From Cochliopodium minus (lineage: Eukaryota; Discosea; Himatismenida; Cochliopodiidae): a stretch of 29,123 nucleotides of DNA. The stretch lies in contig JAMYWO010000333.1 in the NCBI GenBank assembly GCA_024220525.1, positions 10,635 through 39,757 on the forward strand. Direction: 5' to 3'. Made by a program: the position numbers and the translations under genes. The first letter of the stretch is position 1; each line of letters starts with the position of its first letter. Below the pieces are notes generated by a model, which saw nothing but the letters and a program-made list of their open reading frames with translations, was not told the DNA's origin and ran no database searches. Shown here in pieces: positions 19,812-29,116 of this stretch.

Positions 19812-21022
19812 TTAATTCCATTTATTTTTGAGAGACATCAATTGATATAAAGTAGGAACTCCATTGCTTTTCTTTTCTCCCTTCAAAGTAGAATTGGTAC
19901 CACAACAATAACTTGGTGTTGCAAAATAAGAAGGATTAGGAACAACAGGTCTCCTAATAAAATTAAAAAAAAATTAAAATTTTTATTTTTTTAAAAAAAG
20001 TTTTTAAAAGAAAAAAAGTTTTTAAATAATAATTTTTTTAAAATAATAATTTTTTATAAAATTATTATTTTTACCAATCAATAAATAGGAACATGAATGC
20101 AGAATTTTCGGTTTTGACTGTCAAATAAATGGGAACTTGAAGAGACTCACAATAAGTGATTGACTATTTGTTCAAAAAAATTTAATTTAATTTATTTTTA
20201 AAAATTCATTTCTTTTTATTTGGGTAATTATAAGGGCCTCAATTTTTTTATTTTATTTTCAATTAATTTAATTTTATTCCTTTTATTTTTTTTTTTTACA
20301 TAGTCGGATTGAAAGGTGGTCACATTCCACAAATTTCCATCACTTCCATAATCTGGGTTACACTTACCAATTAAAGAAGCTTGTTGTGAAAAAAAAAAGT
20401 TAAGAATTAATTTGTTTTTAAAGTCTAAAAAAAATATTTTTACAATTTTGAAGAAAGTTGGAAATACTAAAAAGAAAAAAAAAATTAGTTTGAAAAATTT
20501 CATCAAAAATTAAAATTATTATATAAAATTTTTCTAATTGAAAAAGAATGTTCTCATATTGGATGAATGAAGAGTTAATAGATGATAACTAATAATTATT
20601 TTGAAAATGAATATATAAATTTAAAATATAAATATATGCTCATTTAAATTAAATTTTGTTTTATGAAATAAAAAGGTAGAATACTCATTTATTGCACATG
20701 CACATCCATTTCCTTTTGATCCACAATGTGCATATCCTCCATAACATGAGACATTGCAGGTGTTGGAGGAAGGGGAATACGATACTTGATTGTTTTTGAC
20801 GCAATCCGTCAGTTGATAGGATGATCCTATCTCCAATGTTTGTTGGGTATTATAATTATAGTAGAAATTGATGGTCTGAGAGGCATTATTGAGCAAATTC
20901 ACTGATGTATAATAGGTGATGAAAGCACTTGGAATTTTTGGAAGATTTGGAGCAACAGATAAATTCTTGCAAGAAATTATAGCCAAGAAAAATAGGCAGA
21001 AGATTACAAAGATAACTTTCAT
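19812..21022 (-). CDS. Secreted Cys-containing protein, paralog 1 (5 exons, 223 aa)
   Basis: Family not recognised. Exons 20685-21022, 20444-20466 (23 nt), 20300-20379, 20075-20163 and 19812-19953 sum to 672 nt in one frame ending in TAA. I chose the ATG at 21022, which begins a clean signal peptide (Met-Lys, then a hydrophobic run ending 'LAIISC'); an in-frame ATG 12 codons earlier would put Lys-rich sequence in front. The mature part has a conserved 'PSAFITYYT', several N-glycosylation-type sites, a Cys-rich stretch (Cys-x-Gly-Gly-Tyr-x-x-Cys ... Gly-Cys-x-Cys), 'GKCNPDY', 'DGNLWNVTT', 'SITYC' and near the end 'SYCCGTNSTLKGEKKSN'. About ten Cys suggest disulfides and an extracellular or lumenal protein. 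A tandem copy lies upstream. The 23-nt exon is the only way I found to connect exons 1 and 3 in phase. Confidence 0.8.
20444..20466 (-). other. 23-nt microexon of paralog 1
   Basis: Flanked by a T-rich tract plus AG and by GTAAAAA. It takes two bases from exon 1 and passes one base to exon 3, coding for Asp-Ile-Ser-Asn-Phe-Leu-Gln-Asn. The same size, position and phase occur in paralog 2 at 22062-22084. Confidence 0.85.
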
Positions 21023-21445
21023 TTTTTTTATTTTTTTTTTATATTTAAAATACAATCTGGTTTTATTATTTTATAATTTTTTTAGATAAAGTTTAGGATA
21101 AAACGAAATGGAGTATAATATTATTCTTTTTTGTTTTTTCAAAGTATTTTTTCTCAAAAAATTTAAATTACAAAGAATTTTCTCAATTTGATTTGAAAAA
21201 GATAAACACTATTCAATTGTTTCAAAACTCAAGATAAGTTGAATCTCTTTACAATTAAAATTCAAAAAAAATTTAGAATATACCTGGCACATAAAATTAT
21301 TTTCTTAGCTTTCAATAATATTCAAATTTAATTATTGTGAAAGATTAAACAAATTTTTTTAACAAAATAAAAAGAAACAAAGATTTTTCGATTTTTATTT
21401 TATTTATTTTTTTTCCAATTAAACATTTATATTGAAAAAAATTTT
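21023..21445. other. Spacer between the tandem secreted paralogs
   Basis: AT-rich, non-coding by eye. It must contain the promoter of paralog 1 and the 3' end of paralog 2. No RNA gene or repeat was recognised. Confidence 0.5.
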
Positions 21446-22787
21446 TTAATTTTTTCTCTTGATAAGAGGTGTGATCATGTCAAAGAAAGTAGGAACTTCA
21501 TTACTTTTTTTGCTTTTCTTTTCACCCTTCAAAGTAGAATTGGTACCACAACAATAACTTGGTGTTACAAAATATGAAGGGTCAGGAACAACAGATCTCC
21601 TAATAAAATTAAAAAAAAATTAAAATTTTTAATTTTTTAAAAGAAAAAAAATTTTTTTTGAACTTTCAAATAAGAATTTTTAAAAATAAATTTTTACCAA
21701 TCAAAAAATAGGTACATGTATGATAAATTTTCGGTTTTGACAGTAAAATAAATGGGCACTTGAGATTGACAATAAGTAATGGACTATTTTTTTATTAAAG
21801 TAAAAATTTAGTTTTTTTTTATTTAATTAAATTAAAAATCTTAACATTAATTTTACTTTAATTTTTATTTTTTAAATAATTATTTTAATTTTTTATTTAT
21901 TTGTTTTTTTACATAGTCAGGTCCAAGGGTGGTTACATTCCACAAATTTCCATCACTTACATAATCTGAGTTACACTTACCAATGTAAGAAGCTATTGTC
22001 GAAAAAAAAGTAAATCAAGTTCATTTTTTAAAAAAAAAAAAAATGGAAAAGATTATTTTACTATTTTGAAGGAATAGGGAAATACTTGAAGAAACAAAAA
22101 AAAATTTCGATCAAAAAGTAAATTTAAAAAAAAGGATTCTTTGTTAAAATGTAAACTTTTTTGAAAATTATTAATCAAAAACTCAGTTAAGATAATTAAA
22201 TCAATGTATCTTCAAAGATGTCCAAAAATATGTCAAATTAGTTAAATTTTGAAAGTCATAAAATGGAAATTTGAAAGTAAAAATGATCGATAAAATGCGA
22301 TATTAATCAACTTAAACAAATGATAATGTGGATCTCTTTGATCAATAAAAGCTATCTTATGTTGAGATCTAAAAATTGATCGAAATTTCACTTTAAAATT
22401 CATTTAAACTGATTGATTTATGTTTATATTCTTAAGTTATAGAAAGATGATTTACTTATTTATCCCACATGAACATCTATTTTCGTTTGATCCACATCTA
22501 GTATATCCATGATAACATGCTACGACGCAGGAATTGGGGGTATATGTAACCTCATTGCTTTTGGCGCAATCCAGGAGTTGAATGAATGTTCCTTCCTCCA
22601 ATGTTTGTTGGGTATTATAATTAAAGTAGAAATGGATGTTCTGGGAGGAATTGGTGAGAAAATTCACCAATGTATAATAGGTTATGAAAGCACTGGGGAA
22701 TGTAGGTGGATCAGGAGCAAAAGATGAATCCTTTGAAGAAATAACTGCCAAAAAAAATAAACAGAAGAAAACTAACAAAATTTTCAT
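21446..22787 (-). CDS. Secreted Cys-containing protein, paralog 2 (5 exons, 224 aa)
   Basis: Exons 22456-22787, 22062-22084 (23 nt), 21913-21992, 21698-21783 and 21446-21599 sum to 675 nt in one frame ending in TAA. It aligns with paralog 1 throughout: signal peptide, 'PSAFITYYT', 'YNYNTQQTLE', Cys-x-x-Gly-Tyr-x-x-Cys-Gly, 'GKCNSDY', 'DGNLWNVTT', 'SITYC' and 'SYCCGTNSTLKGEKKS'. The C terminus differs (Thr-Phe-Phe-Asp-Met-Ile...Lys-Arg-Lys-Asn). Exon 3 is 80 nt in both genes; exon 4 is one codon shorter here. Intron 1 is 371 bp against 218 bp in paralog 1, and the extra length is accounted for by a dispersed repeat (22267-22401). Both copies look intact, so both are probably used. Function unknown. 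Confidence 0.8.
22062..22084 (-). other. 23-nt microexon of paralog 2
   Basis: Same phase and length as 20444-20466. It codes for Asn-Ile-Ser-Leu-Phe-Leu-Gln-Asn and is followed by GTAAAAT. Conservation between paralogs supports it as a real exon. Confidence 0.85.
22267..22401 (+). repeat. Dispersed intronic repeat, copy 1
   Basis: Shares with 23592-23715 and the reverse complements of 28315-28467 and 28511-28640 the ordered blocks gtaaaaatgatc, an atattaatcaac-like block, acaaatgataat, gttgagat-taaaaattgatc and a final ttaaaattc-like block. It lies in intron 1 of secreted paralog 2 and is absent from the same intron of paralog 1. Relative to the host transcript it is antisense as written, like all the other copies. 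Confidence 0.75.
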
Positions 22788-23050
22788 TTTTTATTTTATA
22801 AAATTCTTTATATTTTTAAATTTTATTATTTTATATTTTATTGTTCAATAAGTTTTACTTCAAACGTAACAAGAAAATTTCATTGTTAAATACATTTAAA
22901 AATGATACAAACAAAAAGAAACAAAAGAAACAAATGATCGAAGAAAATTTCATAAATTAAATCTTTTTTTTTTTATCTTTTTTATTATAGTAATATTTTC
23001 AAACAAAATAAAAATGAGGATCTTAAAAGAATGTTTAAAAAAAAAGGAAT
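22788..23050. other. Spacer between MIC60 and secreted paralog 2
   Basis: AT-rich; contains the promoter side of paralog 2 and the 3' end of MIC60. Nothing else was recognised. Confidence 0.5.
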
Positions 23051-25328
23051 TCAAAAAGTGGTCATTTGCAAAATAGAAGAGACAGCATAAGCTCTCAAAA
23101 TGGAAGAAGCTTGTTGAGCCTCGATTCTGTCCTTTACATCAAAGTACCAAGGCTGTGTGATCTGAGAAATGACAGTGTTGTAATAAATATTATCGTTTCC
23201 CGCGGAGGTTTTTTTCTCTACGAGACCCCTTACTTCGTTGAGAGCGTCGGAGAGTTTTCCGTGGTCAATGAGGTACTGAGTTCTTGCGAGAATGGAGTCG
23301 ACGCTGTTGCCGGAGACCATTCCAACGGAGGGAATCAAAAACATGGAAATGACGTGGGAATAGGTGTGCCAAAAAACTCCAGCACCTTCTGGAATGAGAG
23401 CCTTTATCAAATCAAAAAAAATTGTAAATACTGAAAAAAAAAAAAAGAATCTTTTCAATGAAAATTTTTTGTGGTTTGAATTATTTTAGTTTAAAATAAT
23501 TGAATAATACAACTTTTTTTTGTAAATTCAAATGGTAATTCTTTTCTTAAATAAAATCTTTTTTGAAAAATGATGAATTGTAAAAATAAAAGTAAATTTG
23601 TTGGTAAAAATGATCCATAATAGGATCAAGATTTGATAAATGATCAATAATATAGTGTCTAATGTTGAGAGATAAAAATTGATCCCAAATCAGATGCCTC
23701 AGATTAAATTCTCCCAAAAATTTATCCAAAACAATAAAAAATTAAAAAAAAAAAGAAAAAAAAAAAAAAAAATTTTACCAATCTCCTCAAAACTTTGGAG
23801 TCCTTTTTCAATCTTCTGGAAAGAAGCACATCAGGAACAGTTCCCTTCTCCAAAACTCGAGGGCTGAAGTTGGACAAGACAGTGGAGATGTAGTGGTTCT
23901 CATTGTCAAGGTCCAAAGAAGAGATCTTGTGAACAAAAGGCTCCAAAGGCTCGTGGTTCTGCAAAGCGTCGCCCAACTCATTGATGGCAACCAACAACAA
24001 AGCAGACTGAAGCAAATGCTTGGCGAAATCGACCGACTGGTTAAGAAACTGTTCCTGTCTGTTGACTTGAGTGTAGAGATTCTCAATGACACGATATCTC
24101 TCCTTGTTCTTTTGGTTGGCTCTAATAGCATACCACAACTTGATGTTCAAGGTTTCGTTCTTGAGGGACTCGTCGTACTTGACGTCCATTTTCTTCCTGA
24201 GAATTTCTTTTTCGGCCTTTCGGAACTTTTTTTTCTCTGATGCCAACTTCTCTTCGAACTGCTTCTCTAGTTGGAGGTAGAGGCTTTGGGAGAGGAGTTC
24301 GTAGGCTTCGTTCTGATCTTTGGCGATTTTTCCTGTGAGTTGGTTGGCGTGGTGTTCGGAGATGATGATCGATCTGGCGAGGTATTGGAGAAGATCAGAC
24401 TTTTCCATCGATTCCAATTCCTCTCTGGAAATCTCTTTGAATTTTTCTTCATTCATATCGTTCCAATTATAAATCTTGACTATAATAAAAGATAATAAAG
24501 AAAAGATATTAAGAGATATAATCTTATATATGCTTCCATTTCAATTTTATACTTTGAAAATTTGATTTTAAAGAAAATATTCAATAATTTTATTTTACCT
24601 TTATTTTCTTCTCGAATGTTATTGTTATTATCTACTTGAATGCTATTGTTATCTTCTTGTGATTCTATATTTTGTTGGACAAGATGTGATTCATCTTGTG
24701 TTGTTTGTTGATTATGCTGTATATTCTCTTCTTTATGTTCATTATTTTCATAATTGGAATCAACAGTGACATTATTAATATTATTATTCTGATCTTGAGG
24801 ACTTTTTACATTCTCATCATTATTATCATTATCATTAGTTTGAACCTCTTTATTTTCATCAGATAAAGCAATTTGTTCTTGTGGTTGAGAATCTTCTCCC
24901 TTCTCCTCAACATTATTATTGTTTGCTTCATTATCTGTTGTATTTTGTTGATCACCTTGATCCCCAATGGTATTGGATGAATCATTCGATGTATCATTAG
25001 ATTTGGAAGCATTTGAATCTTCATGATCTTGGCTTATATTCAATGTACGTCCATTATTGAGGGTGATCGTCTTTTCTATTTTATTTTGTTTATTGCTTTG
25101 TGGCACCACATTTGGCTCAACTTTTTCAATAACTTTATTTTTATTCAATGTATATGCCAACAATCCACCTCCTGTTGCAGCAACCAACAAAGATATCAAA
25201 ATCTTATTGCTGCTACTCATATTATTGGAGGATGAGAGGTTGTTCTTTTTGAAATTTTGGTTGTTCTTTTGGATCAATTTCAATTTGAACTTTTTCTTCA
25301 AGATTTTGGATGATGATTTGTTAAACAT
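23051..25328 (-). CDS. MIC60: MICOS subunit MIC60 / mitofilin (3 exons, 593 aa)
   Basis: Core subunit of MICOS, the inner-membrane complex that forms crista junctions. Exons 24599-25328, 23779-24479 and 23051-23401 join in phase (1,782 nt). Residues 1-40 are rich in Lys, Ser and Asn with almost no acid, fitting a mitochondrial presequence. Residues about 43-61 form one TM helix with a Gly-Gly-Gly. Residues 62-240 are a low-complexity Asn/Asp/Gln/Glu spacer. A coiled-coil region follows ('EKKKFRKAEKEILRKK'). The C-terminal mitofilin domain shows 'LLLVAINELGDAL', 'ALIPEGAGVFWH', 'DSILARTQYLIDHGKLSDAL' and 'IEAQQASSILRAYAVS', as in known MIC60s. Exon 3 begins at Ala of 'ALIPEGAG', since the AG there is phase 0 and restores 'LRRLALIPEG'; the upstream Met-Lys-Arg-Phe-rich start is intron. 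Intron 2 carries a dispersed repeat. The gene implies cristae-bearing mitochondria. Confidence 0.93.
23592..23715 (+). repeat. Dispersed intronic repeat, copy 2
   Basis: Lies in intron 2 of MIC60. Shared blocks with copy 1 include gtaaaaatgatc, a gtgtctaatgttgagag-type block, ataaaaattgatc and attaaattctc. Antisense to the MIC60 transcript. Confidence 0.75.
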
Positions 25329-25636
25329 GTTCAATTATATATGGAATCAAAAACAAAGAACAATTTTTTTTATATTTTTTAATCCAGAACAGATCATATC
25401 TAAAAGAAAAAAAAAACTGAGAATCATAGATGTGCTTATTCTGATTGTTGATTTCATTTTTTAAAGATATTTTGTTTTGATTAAAATAAATATTACTCAA
25501 AATTTTTCCAGATTAAAATTTGTTTGATTGTGTTTGATCATAAAAGGGATATATCATACACTTTGAATAACAATCTCATTATTCAGATTCATATTCTTAT
25601 TTTTTTTAAATTTGCTTTGTTTTATTATAAAAAAAA
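25329..25636. promoter_or_regulatory. Divergent promoter region, MIC60 / unknown two-exon gene
   Basis: About 300 bp between two divergent start codons, so both promoters must lie here. It is A/T-rich with 'atatatgg' and A-runs just upstream of each ATG. No specific element was recognised. Confidence 0.5.
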
Positions 25637-27115
25637 ATGGTTTATGGCAATCAAGTAACTATGATAATCTTGCAGATCATAACAGGAATGATCAAATCAT
25701 TGAAAATCCTATCTATAATGTTCTCCACAATCAATCAAACAATAAAAGGAATATTATTCCAAAGCAAATCAAATATCCCCATCACAAACATTATGAATAT
25801 TGTAAATTATGGAAAGAATAAGGGTAAATATGGTGACAATCCTTATGTATATGATTCAATGTCCTTATTTAAATCTACCATCCCTTTTGGATATCTCAGT
25901 TATCCTTCAATTTCTCAATTTCAAAAGGAAGCACTTACTATAGATACTATTTATGCACAAATTCCCATTTTATTCATTGGTAAGGAATATTTTTTTTTTT
26001 TACAGAGAAATATAACGATATAAATTTATTTCTTCAAGATACAATGTAAATAATGAAATATTACATTTTATAAACTTGTATAAGATCTATTCTTTCGAAG
26101 AAAATTTGAAAAAATTTGAATTTATAAACAAAAATTAACCAATCAATCAAGAGAAACAAAACAAACATTTTATTTGTTAAAATCTAATATTAGATAATTT
26201 TTTTTTTTACCGTTTTACTAACGAGCAAACAATTAAGTAAAATAACCAATTGCATAGAATAAAAACAAATAAAAAAATTTTCACTTTCTATTGAAGAGAT
26301 AATAATTTTTGAAAATCATTTGAATTTATTTCAAAGATATGAAATTCAATTATTCTTGAAATTAGATATAAACATATTTCAAAATTTCATAATAGTTAAA
26401 AAATATCAACAGATGTAGAAGGAAATAATTCCTTTTGAATCCTCAGAAAAAAAAAAAAAATTTTATCAAAGGCGCCCAAATTCAAAAAAAAATAAATTAT
26501 TAATTATATTTTCACATTAAAAAAAAATCAGGAAAAGTAAATGAGAATGCAATATCAGAGAGTTTGGGATCACTTAAATTGGATTTCATGGTGATCATAG
26601 GAGTGGATTACTCCAAAAACAGCGATCTATGGTCCAACATCAACATCAATCAAGATCCAGAAGAGCTGCTGTGCAACATGCAGATCCCAATCAACATGAT
26701 CCAATCCTATGAAAATCTTCCTATCAAGATAATCCAATTTTATGCATATTATGATAAGATGCATAATCAGCCCTTGGATGAACATATCTACAAGAATCAG
26801 ATCAAGAATGAACTCAATCAGCTCAAATATTTCACCACTTTGAAAGATTTATCTTTCGGCGAAAATCGCGCCGATCCCGATTATCTTTCAGAGAAAATCA
26901 TCCATCACATCGAGAGGGAGATGAAGGAGGATTTCATCCTCAAAGATCAGATCTTGCTTTATGGCCTTGACAAATTTTTGGCGGCAAATTTGAGGAAGCT
27001 CACTCTCAACAAGAAAGACGATTTTTCTTTCAGTTATGTTGTTGGGACCAAGACCAATATCAATAGACCTTTGCCTACTACTCCCATAACGAAACATCAA
27101 AATAGATATTTTTGA
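25637..27115 (+). CDS. Unrecognised two-exon protein (308 aa)
   Basis: Not assigned to a family. Exons 25637-25979 and 26532-27115 join at G|GTAAGG ... CAG|GA in phase and end in TGA. The intron is long for this window (552 bp). The N-terminal third is hydrophobic-rich but lacks a clean signal peptide ('GMIKSLKILSIMFSTINQ'). The second exon alternates beta-like strands ('LDFMVIIGVDY', 'PIKIIQFYAYY') with charged helices ('YLSEKIIHHIEREMKEDF') and ends in a Pro/Thr-rich basic tail. Codon use is more balanced than the surrounding intergenic DNA (GCG-CC islands near 26865), consistent with an expressed soluble globular protein. The start is the first ATG of the frame, after an A-run, and could be later. 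Exon 1 could also use other splice sites. Confidence 0.6.
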
Positions 27116-27761
27116 AAACAAAAAAAAAAAAAAAAAAAAAGAAAGAAAAAAATGTTTAGTATTTATTTAAATTTTTCATTAATTTTTTATTTAAAATTTT
27201 TATTTATATCTAATTTAAATAAGTTTTTTTTGTGCAGTTTTCTTTCAGTAATCCGAAGTTTCATTCAACTTGTTGGCAAAAACAAAAATTAAGTTCATCA
27301 CAGTTAAGGGGATATTTAATACGAGAAACCAGTCTGGCCATTCTTGTGTTTTTCTCTTCACAAAACTTTATCTCCTTTCTTCTTTTGATTTTAGTGATAA
27401 AATTTTTCATTTCATTGAATACTAGTTATGAAGGATCACATTCATAGTCACTACAATCATGTACTGTACATCCACTTCCTTCACAACAGATTTTAGAGAT
27501 TTTTTTCTGTTAATAAGAATCCTCTCCCATTTTGGATAATTTTTGTTTGTATTAAACTCCATTTAAAAGAAGAATAAATCAATTCTCAAAAAAATTTATA
27601 TATAAGGGGAAATTTTTTTTTTCTTCGCACATTTTTAACGATAAAAAATCATTCATCTATATTGGAGATATCTCTTAATTTATGAAATATGTTGACATAT
27701 TTTATCATTTTCAAATATTTTTCAATTTGGTTCATTTTATATTATAAATTATAAAAAAGAA
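27116..27761. other. Intergenic region upstream of the third GLUG-like gene
   Basis: Begins with an A-run of about 20 bases (27122-27141). It holds a short minus-strand Cys-rich frame (27426-27506, listed separately) and a plus-strand TATA-like stretch (tatatataagg, about 27596-27606) roughly 160 bp before the ATG at 27762. A plus-strand ORF at 27232-27447 has no recognisable feature. Confidence 0.5.
27426..27506 (-). pseudogene. Possible last exon or remnant of a small Cys-rich protein
   Basis: After an ACAG acceptor-like site the minus strand reads 26 codons with five Cys ('ICCEGSGCTVHDCSDYEC') and then TAA. The frame stays open for another about 60 codons after that stop, again with several Cys (down to about 27264), which hints at a once longer coding region. 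No upstream exon with matching phase was found. An overlapping ORF starting Met-Glu-Phe-Asn from about 27562 competes with it. The family is unknown, and this could be chance. Confidence 0.3.
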
Positions 27762-29116
27762 ATGAATCATATTTTATTTTTTATTTTGATTCCTTTGATA
27801 AAAGGCCAAATAATGAATGTAGGAACATGTGGTGAACTACAAAGTATGGCAACAAACAATTTAACGTTGATCTACAACATCACCAACAACATTGATTGTT
27901 CCTCTTCTATTTTTAACACCATTGGTGATAATGTCAATCATTTCAGGGCAAAGATTGTTGGAAATGGATACACCATTTCCAATGTGAAAATAAACAATTC
28001 ATTGGTATACACGGGTATGTTGGCTTACGGATACAGTGCAAAAGTGGAAAATTTAAAATTGCAGAATATCAGTGTTGCATCAATATCCAATTCTTTCTAT
28101 ATTGGATCATTATTTGGATATTGCAGTGGATGTACCATTAATTTAGTCGATATCTTTCAATCGAGCATCATCAGCTCATCTGGCACAACCAACACTATTT
28201 ATTCTGGGATGTTGATTGGAAATACACTTGGAAATAGCACCATCACAAACTCAAATTCTTATAATAACAAGATATATGGATATTCGGGTGGGTTTTGGTA
28301 ATGAAAATTTTTTTGTGAGAATTTAATATGCGCCATATAATTTGGATCAATTTTTATATCTCAACTATCTAGATACCAATATAATTGATCAATGAGAATC
28401 ATATTATCATTTGTATATGTTGATTAATATTGATCCTTTATCGATCATTTTTACTAACAAATTTTCAATATAAATTTTTTTGAATAAACTTATTTTTACA
28501 ATTATCTATTGTGAGAACTTAATCTGTGACATATAATTTAGCTCATTTTTATATCTGAACTAAAATGAGATCCAAATAATCTTTTATGTTGATAAATATT
28601 GATCCTTTATCGCTCATTTTAACTATTGACAAATTTTCTAATTTGCTTTTTTGATAATGTTAGTTTTGTTGGAGGTTTATTGGGATATCAACTTTCTGGT
28701 TCAATAATCAATGTTTCATCTCATGATAATATCATTTCTTCAAATTCTACCAATAATAATGTATGCTTTCTTCTTCTTTACAATTTTATATTTTAAAAAT
28801 AAAATTTAGAATGCTTATTCATCATCTATTGTATCTTATCTTCATACTTGTACTATTGATGTGGCTTATTCATTTAATAATGTGATCATTTCAACATCCA
28901 ACGGAAATGCAATGGGTTCGGGTATCAGTGGATATAACTTTGCATCAAATGTTTTGAATGTCGTTTCGTATGATAACAAAATTACTTGCACATCCACTAA
29001 TAATTCATTAGGTTCAGGGATAGTGGGATCTAATTGTGATTCTTTCATTAACAATGCTAATTCAAATAATAACACAATAACATCGACTGCCAATACTCAA
29101 TATTCTTATGCAGCAG
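27762..29116 (+). CDS. GLUG-like repeat surface protein, 5' end (3 exons, continues past the window)
   Basis: Exons 27762-28297, 28664-28760 and 28810-29116 join in phase; a donor (G|GTAAAAA) follows and the gene runs off the window. The ATG begins a signal peptide (Met-Asn-His, then a hydrophobic run ending 'PLIKGQ'). The mature N terminus has the layout typical of GLUG proteins: 'CGELQSMA' then 'IDCSSSIFNTIGDN' then 'FRAKIVGNGYTISNV', a capping region before the repeats. Repeats follow ('SGGF', 'VGGLLGY', 'SGISGYN', Ser-Tyr-Asp-Asn). This gene shows what the missing 5' ends of the other two family members probably look like. A secreted or surface role is inferred from the signal peptide. 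Intron 1 carries two dispersed repeats. Confidence 0.75.
28315..28467 (-). repeat. Dispersed intronic repeat, copy 3
   Basis: In intron 1 of the third GLUG-like gene. Its reverse complement shares gtaaaaatgatcgataaa, atattaatcaac, acaaatgataat and gttgagat-taaaaattgatc with copy 1. On the sense strand it opens gtgagaattt and closes caaattttc, weakly resembling short terminal inverted repeats. Confidence 0.8.
28511..28640 (-). repeat. Dispersed intronic repeat, copy 4
   Basis: A second copy in the same intron and orientation as copy 3, about 45 bp further on. It also opens gtgagaa, followed by catataattt, then atattgatcctttatcg, and closes acaaattttc. Confidence 0.8.

Noticed and set aside
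20228-20506. Separate small gene with a signal-like 'MKFFKLIFFFF' start
   Set aside because: The hydrophobic run is an intron poly-T tract. The equivalent site in paralog 2 has no ATG, and the 23-nt microexon joins the flanking exons in phase in both genes.
23402-23458. Met-Lys-Arg-Phe-rich start upstream of the last MIC60 exon
   Set aside because: The phase-0 acceptor at Ala of 'ALIPEGAG' restores the family sequence, so this stretch is intron.
23547-23729. 60-codon minus-strand ORF inside MIC60 intron 2
   Set aside because: It coincides with the dispersed repeat, and the flanking exons join without it.
23893-24240. Plus-strand and alternate-frame ORFs across MIC60 exon 2
   Set aside because: They lie antisense to or out of frame with a clearly recognised mitofilin coding exon.
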